Origin: Urechis unicinctus
Lineage: Eukaryota > Annelida > Polychaeta > Xenopneusta > Urechidae
Length of the DNA: 64,000 nucleotides
Assembly: GCA_034190875.2 (NCBI GenBank)
Contig: CM067346.1
Span: forward strand, 14,804,785-14,868,784
Direction of reading: 5' to 3'
Of this stretch, positions 1 to 9,700 are shown one piece after another (position 1 is the first letter of the stretch; every line of letters starts with the position of its first letter). Position numbers and translations under genes: made by a program. A model generated the notes under the pieces. It was not told the origin of the DNA and did no database searches. It worked only from the letters and a program-made list of their open reading frames with translations.

Positions 1-1
1 A

Positions 2-988
2 TCTGAGTCGGGTTCCGAGTCTAATGCGAGCTCGTTGGTTCTTGATGGCAGCGAGGAAGTCGATGAGCAGCAATTTTTATGTGACAACTGCGCTGTTATG
101 GCAACAGAAAAAGTGTCGAAGTGCTGCTTATCGTACCCAACAATCGTGCAATACATGCAGAACTCTTTCAAATGTATCACCCAGCATCCCAGCTTTGCTT
201 CCAACTGCATGAACCAATATGAACTCGAGGCATCCAGGCACGAATTTATACAGATGGATGGCCCTATTGGTGACGAGATTTGCCCCAATGAGTAAGTCTG
301 TACTTCATTGTAATTTTACGGAGTAAATTATATACTTCCCAAGTTGCACTGAATCAAACAGCTATGAATAATGGGCTTTCATGTTCAAAAGAACATAGTA
401 TATCAACGTACATTGGTATCGGCTATAGGCATAAGGGCTTGCACTCATTATTTATTTCATCCCAAAGCCTGTCTTCATCTCTGGGCACTGTAAAACCCAT
501 CTGTTAATTTGTTTCAATTAAATAACACATGACCAAAAGTATGATTGTTGATCAGCATCTCTTTCACTTTATTCTTGCAGAAGCTATTTGTTATGTCATA
601 ACTAAAAACTATAATAGTTACTGTAAATCAACAAAACAAAACTGGTGACTAATTCCCAGGCTGTATCCGCTACAAGTCTTATGCATACAAAGTATACATG
701 GAATTTTACCCGACTGTTTAAAAATTCATATGTGACAAATCAATATAAGCCTAGTAGATGAATATTATTCCTTTCAGAGTCTTCCGCTTTCTTGCGTACA
801 GAAGATTTGTATACGTGATTTGGCATAAGCTAGGCAAGAAAAACAGGAAAGTTCTCCCTTCATGCGTTGTCACCAAAATTCGAAGCACCTTTCCTGACTT
901 CGCTGGTCATTATCGTGGCTTTAGAGAAGCTTTATGTCTGACTGGTGTTAAACCTGCACCTGTGAGTACCAACCAACAACTCTTTTGA
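2..988 (+). CDS. P2X7 ballast-domain (P2RX7_C-like) protein, unit 1, 5' end outside window
   Basis: The visible gene has two exons, 2-291 and 778-988, joined in phase 2 by a clean GTAAGT donor and a TTTCAG acceptor. The product resembles the cytoplasmic C-terminal 'ballast' domain of the P2X7 receptor, which is known in many invertebrates as a stand-alone protein. Seen in order: an acidic Ser/Glu-rich leader (SESGSESNASS), the cysteine motif LCDNC...KCC, CITQHPSF, then in exon 2 FLAYRRFV, VLPSCVVTKIRSTFP and GHYRGFREA, the family's most diagnostic block. The cysteines match those that bind zinc in P2X7. There is no ATP-binding ectodomain or membrane segment, so this is not a channel. The likely start codon lies about 65 bp before the window, judged from unit 3 (MGYQYEPLR). 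A second strong donor, GTGAGT at 962, could replace the stop at 986-988. An AATAAA at 1203 may serve as polyadenylation signal. The frame is open throughout, unlike the other two copies. Its cellular role is unknown. Confidence 0.88.
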
Positions 989-2450
989 GGGTCTTTTACA
1001 AGCAGCAGCAATGGGAGGGGGTACTTCTCTTTCACTGACAAGTACTTTTGCTCTTCTGTAGCTTGGATATTTCTCCCGAAGATGTAGCACCTGGGTCATC
1101 AGTCTGTCAATATATCCTTGAAGCACATGCCATAATGATTATATAAGTTGGTGTGATCAGCATATTTAATTAAATGATAACTGACTGAAATATATCTAAT
1201 TGAATAAATTATGCAAATAATAAATGTTACATTTAGTAAGTAGTGTTGTTGATTGAATTGCCTAAAAGCAAGTGAACATCAAACAACAGCACTGGTTCAT
1301 CGTGTCTGGCCTTGGGGAATGAAATTCCCCACTGAGCTATTCCTTGTTTGGTGACAGCCTGAGCTCGATCAGAGTTCTCGTTAAAATGAAGGACTGCTAG
1401 CAGTAGTCTACATAACAAGAAAACCTACAGTTAATGAATAATACATGTAACATAATAACTCGTAAGGAGTTTCACATAGAGGCGCATCTAAAACTATCAC
1501 CACTTTTAATCTTTACCTTGCTTCCATAGTAGCAAACGGGAAGTGGACACTCTTGGGTGCGAAGAAAATTACCACTTTATGGAACGCTTCCAAACTTGAC
1601 GTTTGCTCTGCTGGAGACAACCGATCAATATCCTTGACGAGAATCTTAATGCTGACAATAAGCTCAAGCTCTTTATGTGGTTTGGAACCTGAAACAAAAA
1701 GTTGACACCTCGATTGAATTGTACAGTTATTTAACATGAAAGGCAGTGATAAATAAATATATCAGAATTATTCTGAATCACCTAATGGGATCCACTGTCT
1801 GTCATCTAATGCTTGGTGAGTGAAGTCAAGGTACAACTTGCCATGGCCCATATGGATGTTTGTAACATGTCTCGTGACAGACAACCACTTTTCCCTTGCC
1901 AGTGCATCATCACCATGGCTCGAGGCAGCACAGAAGTTAACGTGATTGCTTATACTGCGAGCCCAATCTGTAAGAATTTGGCAATCACGCCTTCTTCCTT
2001 TCGCAATAATTTTTCTTTACCCCTGTACAGCAAAAGCATGGGTGATATTACAGATGTGACATGTGTGACTGTTGGAACAACAAGACTTGCCATAACAGGT
2101 TAAAGCAGTATGTCGTGTGGCTGTACACCAGGTATACTAAAATACCTGTACCAGCTGCATATCCAGGTGCAGCTGCCAAACTTGGCTGTGTGGCCTGGGG
2201 AGCAACAACGAGCATCTCTCCCCAGGAACAAATTCAACCCTTTCCTCTCCTCTACTAATGCGTCACGCTCTGTTGTCCATACTCTCCTTGTTGCCGGTAC
2301 AAGATAGCAATTTGCATTAGGTTATGGGTGTTAACGGATATTGTTGGAATGCTCAAATGTCTTAGCATATTTATAGTTCTCACAGCACTGCTACCACTAA
2401 ACAATATCCCACATGCTAACATTAAGTTCCCAGCTGGCATTGCCCAAAGG
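932..2450 (-). pseudogene. Transposase-like part of the THAP gene, unit 1 (DDE-type, decayed core)
   Basis: Reading down the - strand from about 2450, this follows the order of a DDE transposase-like family often joined to THAP domains: PAGNLMLACGILFSGSSAV, CYLVPATRRVW, RDARCCSPGHTAKFGSC, DMQLVQ, DWARSISNHVNFCAASSHGD, GHGKLYLDF, then exon 4 at 1517-1688 (SPAEQTSSLEAFHKVV, FAPKSVHF), exon 5 from 1407 (LLLAVLHFNENSDRAQAVT, ISFPKARH) and exon 6 ending at 932 (RPSKELLVGTHRCRFNTSQT). Exons 4 and 5 have good splice sites and join in frame. The core is broken: a frame change lies between NTHNLMQ and CYLVPA, and about ten residues are missing between GSC and DMQLVQ. The region expected to hold the next catalytic acid and the DVWH motif cannot be read. 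A 2-bp difference near 2010 shifts frame before the SNHVNF segment; unit 2 is open there. The last 57 bp are antisense to the ballast gene. Kolobok-type ancestry is possible but not established. Confidence 0.82.
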
Positions 2451-2602
2451 TAAGGCTGACTGTCTCATGTGTATGTATGTCCATTGACACAGATTTGTTG
2501 CACAACAATAAGACTCCCAATGACACGTTTCAAAACAGCCCTGGAGTCACCTCTGACACAATATATGATTATTTGCTTCTTAAATTAAAACACAATACGT
2601 AC

Positions 2603-3237
2603 CTCCACACAGGCCTGTATGCCAACTGAACATTGAGTAAAAACATCATGTTGACTGGAAGCTCGATCACAATTGTCATCTGTAGGACAGGTCTCGACAT
2701 CACTCGCAGTTATAATACTTCCATCTTCGTTAGTCATGTCATGGAGCTCCTACAGCAACCAATATAAATAGCTGTTGTAATGTACCAATAGCTCAGATGT
2801 AACAATGTGTTCACACTGGTTACAATCGATAGCCTCGTACAAACACTCAAAATGTTGACCTAGAAATTAGAATCTTGACTTGACATTAAAGACCTTACCT
2901 CAAGTCGTCTTCGTTTCCTGTAAGCGCCTCTAACTTGTTCCTCAACTCCAACATTATTGGCGTTCTCAAATAACGTGGGAACAGCATCATCATTCAGTCG
3001 GGCATTTCTTGTCAGTTCTAGTTGCTTCATGCGCTCCAGATCGACAGAAAAGGAATCACGAGTGAAGTGGTCAGAGCATAACACCGTGCTTTTCTTGGGC
3101 TCCCACGAAGATAGTCGTTTCACTATGGCTATCCAAACCTGTCGCCTTGCCTTGTCAGATTCTTTTTGCGGAAAGGTGAAAAAGCTCTTACACGATCCTT
3201 CCCCATTCTTACATCGTACAGCGCAACAGTACGGCAT
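2603..3237 (-). CDS. THAP zinc-finger exon plus acidic linker exon, unit 1
   Basis: Exon 1 (2899-3237, 113 codons) encodes a complete THAP DNA-binding domain. The zinc ligands fit C4-x4-C9 and C54-x2-H57 (CSDHF), with the conserved Trp at 35 (QVWI), a Pro in SFFTFP and the closing AVPTLF at about residue 87. THAP domains bind specific DNA and occur in transposases and in host regulators derived from them. A basic stretch (AYRKRRRLE) follows and could be a nuclear signal. A GTAAGG donor leads to exon 2 (2603-2749, 49 codons, phase 0), which is acidic and contains SQHDVFTQCSVGIQACVE, a linker style common in this family. Unit 1 keeps five residues (PQKES) that units 2 and 3 have lost. Because the downstream transposase is decayed, this may survive only as a short THAP protein; a stop or alternative 3' exon for that product is not identified. 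Confidence 0.85.
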
Positions 3238-5041
3238 ACTTCTACAAAATATCGCTAAAAGTGACGCGGCCTATCATGTAAACACGAGTGGAATCTAGTT
3301 CATAAAACTATCAGCGCATTCAGCTATCTGAGTTGCTTAGCCGAAATCACGTCACAAGTCGAGTGTTTACGGAGTTCGCCGAACGAAAAGTTGTCCTGTC
3401 TGAGCGACGTAAACCGATAATAATTAATTTCACTAATTAGAAAGGTCTCATTGCGCATTCATAGGCAGAATCTATTGCTTTGGAATGCAGACTAAAGACT
3501 GACAACGGAATATTTTTTTAATTTTTTATATCTTTAAGAAGGCAAGTGCGCAGATGCATTTTCGGCTCATGATATGTCAACCCGTGATACAGGCTGTCAC
3601 CGGTAAGCATCAACGCCAAGCTATATTTTGCACCCATGAGGATATCATAATCGCTTATCCTAGAATGATTATAGGGCAACAGGTCATTGGATACTGCGGC
3701 CAGTGTCAACATGCTACGAAGTAATCAAGCTTAATCTTCTTAAAGCAAACAGCGTTTTCTCATGTCTAAGTCTGGTGAGAGCTACTAAGCATTTACATTG
3801 TTGGTAGCCAGCGCAAATCATTTACGTAGTCACTACCTTCACACATTTGTACGATAAATGACGGGTTAGCAAATTGCCATCCATATCAGACCGTTTTTAT
3901 AATGCCATCATTGCAAATAAAACTACCGTTACATGGCATATCAATAACACTTCACTCTCTCTATGGAACAACCACTTGCGTTTCATGCATAATGCAAAAG
4001 CCTTGGAGCACGCAATGCGAATCCCGGCAGCAAAGTAGGAACTGTACTTGATTCTTATGTACAGAAGCGGTAATATTGGATTTGTCCTATAGATGAATGC
4101 GTTACATAGATGTTAAGCATTAATCTTAATCCGTACGCTGTTTCTGTCAGTATCACACGGAATTATTTTCCTTATAACTATGGAACGACTTGATTTGTCG
4201 AAACAGAACGGCTGATGGAGGAACATATCTACTGTGGCATAATACTCAAACTGATATTTGAGATTTCCCTTTTCATGTCTATCGCCTGGAGATAAGCAGT
4301 CATACAACCCAGTTTGTGATTATTACTTTTGGTCAATCGCAAAGCTTGAAGCGTATTTCGTTTAATCTTAGCTGGAATATGGTTTGAGGTATTTCCTGCG
4401 TTGGGCCCGGTTGTTTGGTGTCAATATTGCCATTATCAATACATCTTTAGTTTTGTGTATCAGGGTTATGTTGTGCGAATTTTACATGGTCACAATATCT
4501 GCAATTAAGGTTAAAGTATATCTGTCAATCACCATCGTTTCCCTGTGATAATATAGTCATTTATATTTACCATACATCATGCTGAGCTTACCGTGCTAAC
4601 AATTACTCTTAGGTGAATATTCATGATGATAACACGCAAATCGTCGTGCTGCAAATGAGCGTGCAACGCAATGCTGCCAACCGCGGCATCATTTATTCAT
4701 GCCGTTCTCAGCGACATCTGCGCGTTAAGACAGAACCACCAATGAATGTTGTTGCATTGAGCCAGCGAACTAATCAATAATATCAATCTGACAACCATCA
4801 TCTATCCCTAGTGGAATATTGAGATGATCTGTCATTGATGACATTGCGAAATTGTTCAATTCAAGTCTGGTATACCATTGGATTTGCTGTCTGTCACGTC
4901 GAGCATACTACAACCCATATGATACCCACATAATGTTCGATCCATATTCTTATTATATTATAACGACACGCATAGCCACAGATAAATCTTATTGCATTGA
5001 TTTTCTCGAAGCTCCGTTGCATTGCTTGAATGTTAACTCGA
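3238..5041. repeat. A-module flank, unit 1: noncoding DNA upstream of the THAP gene
   Basis: This AT-rich stretch recurs at about 29,607-31,422 and 38,883-40,759, and in part at 62,343-64,000. The first 200 bp, upstream of the THAP start codon, are richer in CpG and contain TTAGCCGAAATCACGTCAC at 3338-3355, a cAMP-response-like core that has a partner in inverted orientation on the far side of the gene pair. Unit 1 lacks about 65 bp present in the other units near 3920 (compare 30,301-30,366). No convincing gene was found. Confidence 0.6.
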
Positions 5042-5287
5042 ATGTTAAATGACGTGACGTTCACTGTATGGAATGTAGGTAAGTATTCGTTCTGTAAAAA
5101 CACCATATATGTAAACATAAGCGTTGAATATCGCGATGCATTGCCTACAGTTGGTTATCAGTTGGGATTTACAATTGATCTTTTTGTATGTCATTACTTT
5201 AACAAAAGGTTGGGTAAGTCGCTCTCGGGTTACATTGTAACGCATAATAATATTGTGCATCCTAGCTCTGGACAACATAATCGCTGA
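5042..5287 (+). other. Small open frame conserved between units, unit 1 copy
   Basis: A short frame starts MLNDVTFTVWNVGKYSFCKN and carries ALPTVGYQLGF and FVCHY further on. Units 2 and 3 keep a 71-residue version (31,423-31,638 and 40,760-40,975). Relative to them unit 1 lacks exactly nine bases, which keeps the frame, and most other differences are silent or conservative; the 3' end differs by an indel. I do not recognise the protein. A strong splice donor, GGTAAGTATT at about 5077-5086, lies inside it, so the start may instead be the end of a noncoding exon. Expression is unproven. Confidence 0.3.
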
Positions 5288-5319
5288 ATTTTTCGATTAG
5301 ACGTTGTTCTGATAAATTA

Positions 5320-5328
5320 TATATAAAG
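5320..5328 (+). promoter_or_regulatory. Candidate TATA box (unit 1)
   Basis: TATATAAAG lies exactly 30 bp before an ATG, with a TATCACAA context where transcription would be expected to start. The same spacing is kept at 31,711 and 41,048. AT-rich DNA makes chance TATA matches common, so the support is the conserved spacing to the small open frame. Confidence 0.35.
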
Positions 5329-5349
5329 ATCAGGTTGTATTATCACAAT

Positions 5350-5475
5350 ATGACAGAGGATGATACATCAAGCACTGATGACATATACAGCGTTATACAA
5401 CAAATACGTGGAACCGAAATGGAAGGCCTCGTAGCCATTGCCACTATATGTAAGTCTGTATACAACAAGAAGTAG
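5350..5475 (+). other. 41-residue open frame downstream of TATA box, unit 1
   Basis: The frame runs from ATG to TAG and reads MTEDDTSSTDDIYSVIQQIR, then GTEMEGLVAIATI. It is open in all three gene-bearing units (31,741-31,866 and 41,078-41,203) with only Asp/Glu, Ala/Asp and Lys/Asn changes. A splice donor (TATGTAAGTCTG) sits at about 5449, so it could be a first exon with an acidic N-terminus. The next exon is not clear: in units 2 and 3 a TAACTGCAG acceptor follows about 75 bp later, but the phase gives a stop. The product is unknown. Confidence 0.3.
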
Positions 5476-6529
5476 CGAATATCATCGACCTCACTTATTG
5501 GTTATGCCACCAAGACTGCAATTGTAAAGTAGTACTAGCTAGGCAAATATATGATTCGCTGGTATGGGTACAAGCTGTTTATTATGATTTGATGAAATCA
5601 AATTGCTCGCCATGTTTTAACGTTCAAAGTGTCTGATATGAAATGTGAAATTTTGCATTGCGTTCGATAAATTCGTCATGGAACGTCTAGGTAAGCGTCG
5701 TGTTGGACTAAAACGACCATAGCAACTTTGCAAACGCACAAAAGTAAAAACAAAATATCAGATCACTGTTTATCTATTAATCGCCATTAACTCAATTTGA
5801 CTCAGAATCAATTTCGTAAGCCACTGAAGAACTGACCTCATTGCTATTTGAATGTCACCATGATTCCTAGTTCCTCTACAAACCTTCAGTATACGGTGAA
5901 AATCGCCGGTCTGTCGGACCGAGAGGAAAACAAATAGAAAAGGTCCGACCATGTGGTGCATCACGCGGGACCGACGGTAGGTTGCGCATGCACAGAAAGT
6001 GTGAAAACATTAAAGTCGGAAAATTAAGAATAACGGGGATTGAAAATACGCCGGCTAAGATCTTCAACTAGTAATGACCCTGAACCTACCAAGAACTCAT
6101 ACATGAGTACCGTACGCCAGGAATAGAGTTATTACAAGGTCATTACTTTAATCAATAACAGAGAAAGCTGCTTCTGACAAAGCGGATCAAGACTGATATA
6201 TCCTGAAAGAAGAATATAGCTGCGGAATAATCCGCCATAGCAACATTATGGAAGTGCATCCATCATGGCGAATAATTGTCGGGATAAAACGTCTCTTCGT
6301 ATCTCACATCACACCATATTTGTTTGTTAAAATATTGATAAAAAATCAGGTCCGTCTTAAATCTAACAGGTCTGGGTAAAGATTGTGGCCGGTCAGATCT
6401 GATGTCTGACACTAAATGAGTACTCCGCCTGTACTAATTGTGTACGAAAGGAATAATGCTGTCCTTTGTGAGAAATTACCATCTCTTCAATTGCAGTAAA
6501 TTAGACATGACTGCGCATATGTCGCATTT

Positions 6530-6770
6530 CAGCAATCCCGACATCTGTGTACACGTCTCTTCAAAGCGTCCCCCTGTATGTCCGGGGGTTGAATAGGCCC
6601 ATTGTATCCTCCTGCATGTCGTAAGCGGCGACTAATAGGGGGCAACCTGTTGGCTGTGGGTTGCGACTTGTGTCGGTGAACAATGGGATCCAGATGGTTG
6701 AGTGGGGAGGTCTCTGCGAGGGCCATATCTGCAACACACCACTATGGCCTGGATTTCACCTAGCTAGTAG
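6530..6770 (-). repeat. SINE-like element, unit 1 copy
   Basis: Read on the - strand it contains AGTCGCC-CTTACGACATGC, then a stretch ending in a run of Gs (GGGGGACGC). That core recurs in SINEs of molluscs and other invertebrates, possibly the Meta-domain type; I cannot confirm the family without a library. Flanking text includes GTTGCAGATATGGCC and GTCGCAACCCAC. The copy at 44,930-45,200 has the better core (GTCGCCTCTTACGACATGC). This copy lacks about 28 bp near 6760. It is not an independent insertion: both lie at the same site in the B module. Confidence 0.6.
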
Positions 6771-9700
6771 CGACTGGCTCTAGGATAATTTTATCCATTT
6801 TTATCTTTTCCACATCCAATACCCAGGCTTATGGTGCCTAGGTCACGCTCAAAGAGGCTCTTCGACCGCGCTTAATGCTCTCAAATACGCTTGCTGCTGT
6901 CTATCCAGACCGGGCAGTGAAGGGAGATCAGAAGGCCGCAGAGTTCTTCAAAACCCTGCATATTTCTTCTTAATGAGGAAGACGATGTGAATAGAAATTG
7001 TGATGCTTCGAGTCGTGTGTATCAATAACTTACGGCGATGCATTGGCAAGGCAATTTCCTGTCCGTACATATCAGCTGCATAACAAGGCGCTTTCTTATG
7101 CCATCTCATTCATGCATTTAACATGACAACCAAGGCTGCATACAGCCGATGATGTAACACCCTCAGACTTAGTTTGCACAGTGCATTTACAAAGCACAGC
7201 GTTCAATATTTACAGTATTGTGCTGCGTACAATAGACTAAGATATAACTGCCCTGCAAAGCTGCATGATGTGTTGACGCAAGTATGTATGCCTCAGATCG
7301 ATTGACGTATAGCATTGATCAATCCTAAAGGTCTTCGAGCTACCAATACAGACCACACTTGCGCATACGGTGGACTTACGTTAGCTGGGCGTTGATATTT
7401 GGTAATAAAGCCAATCACACGTTGCGCCTATTGAAAGGTTGTCGTCTTCAATCAACTCAACCCAAGCACTTGTGTTGCATTACAGTGCTGACTGATCAAT
7501 CTAATTAACTTACCAGATCTTAGGTATATTGCTAGCGGTGTCTTAACGGCTATGAATAGCGCACATGGCCGCCATATCTGACAGCGACAACGTGATGGCT
7601 GGACTACTATGGCTGATGTAGCGGTGGGATGCACACTGTCTTGTCGACTTCCACTTCATTGCGCCGTATTGTAAGCTGTACGTGTATTAAGCCGCTGTTA
7701 TGCTATTGGTTGTCAAAACACGTTGTAATTTCATATATCACTGAGAGCATTCAAACACAAACATACTTGATAACCCCGGACTACACCAGTACTTTTCTCT
7801 CGATGCGTTATGTATGCCATGGCATGCTGTCCACGGCTGGTACTGACGATTAGATATTGTTACTACCAGGCGCTGTGTGCCGACTTGGCGCTTGTGACTT
7901 GCTTTTATTCCGCATACAAATAAAACATGGCAGTTCGGCATAATGGCATCTTAGTAGGATCGATGCCCGTCAGAACATCCCTCCGCACCCACTTCAACGT
8001 CACGCGCTTAGATAAAAAAATATGTGACGCTGAGTTTATGTTGAGCTCCATTTACTGACACTAAAAATACCAAAGTGTTAAAAATATAACATTCTGCTGG
8101 GTGTAGTTGATGCACAAAGCCGCAGCCATACCGGCCGAGGTTGGTTTATCATGATGGGTTATGGACCTCGGGAATTAATCTCTTAACTAGCAATCGTTGA
8201 TGGTCACGGTACGGCGTAGGCGGTACACTGGTAACATTGTTACACGAGAGTTATACAACGCCCTGGATTGGTTGAAGTACTGCCCGATGTGATTAGTAAT
8301 CGATGACATACGCACTAGTTACAAGTAACTGTATCTATATAGGGCAGCATGGAGCTAATCGCATTGTTGTACTGACACTGCCTATATGCTGCGGGATTCG
8401 TTATTGCATTACCCCCTGATCTATCTGTAGGGATACGATTCACAAGGGATACGTGCTCCGATGGCACCCAAGCATGCATGTGCGAGTGTACGCACAACTA
8501 CGCCATCACCCAAGCGATCATAAATTACGCTTGTATGTAGGTGGATTAGTTCAGAACGCAGACATACGACTCTCAGAACACCACGAGCGAATCATAAATG
8601 GTTCTGTCACACCAGTTGCTATGAAAACCAACGAAAGGGCGCTTTGATAATTTCAAAACCACGATGCCTACCACTTATTTCAGACATCTAATCATTGATT
8701 TCATACCAACGGTTGTTTGCAAACATATTGTTAACTAATGGCACTCGTCAAAAGCAAACATCTACCAGAGCACCACTTTACATATAACTGTACAAGATTC
8801 CTCTATATTCATTGCCACCATCTCGTCACATGACTGATATGTAAATCACGATCTTGCCAAACAACGCATAACAACGGAAATTATACGGAGGTATTAATAC
8901 AAACGGGAATATAAGCGAATCACGACAATCCAAAAGTCCCCAAATAACTCTGTAGTCGATATAGGTCGTTGTCTTAAATAACACCTGCACGAACTAATTA
9001 TACATAATGGCCGTCGTGAACACCTGTGTACCTACCCGTTACCATGAGCATGTAGAGGGGAACCTCTAATATCATTGCAGGAGGCAGAAATGCACATTCA
9101 TATCGCCTGTTTGTTGTCTCTGCGATGCGAATACAGTTGGAAATATATTGCGTCGAGAGCACAAGATGGCTCGCCAACAAAAAATGTCGTCAGAGGATAT
9201 ATTTAGCTTTTTATTAGGCCTAAGAAAAACATTCATTGGGAACATGTGCGTCGTTACCATACAGCTGTGCGCCCTGATTGGATGGATAACAATGTTCCAA
9301 CATAGACACGTACTTGGCCATTTTTCTGCACGGCAATGTGGATTCCTGGTAGCTGGCTGCGATGGAAATATGCAATACATTATGTTAAGAGTATTTAATC
9401 AATCAAAATCAACCCTAGCACAACCATAAACAATGTCATTTAACAATTTATTGAAGGCGACGGCAAGTCCAGGCTAAACATGCGTAAGAGATATTGGGAA
9501 AACAGATCAATAAACTCCGCATCCCTTAAGCTCTTCAAATCACCCCACTTACAATTGATGATCTCTATTCAGTTGCCCTAATATAAAAGAATCGTTAAGT
9601 TTGCGACGTATTTTGTTGCCCCATGGAACACCCGCGCACCTACATTCACGTTATTGCATTAACCTGGTGACATCGCATGTAAAACATCATCAAGACGATT

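Noticed and set aside
2-988. A full P2X7 receptor
   Set aside because: Only the cytoplasmic ballast domain is present; there is no ATP-binding ectodomain or membrane helix.
1813-2307. Open + strand frames of 65-96 codons across the THAP gene
   Set aside because: They are antisense shadows of the transposase-like region and recur only because that region is duplicated.
2957-3298. 113-codon + frame
   Set aside because: It is the antisense of the THAP exon, which has clear zinc ligands on the - strand.
9148-9429. 93-codon + frame in B
   Set aside because: The counterpart at 47,430-47,708 is interrupted early, and composition and changes look neutral.
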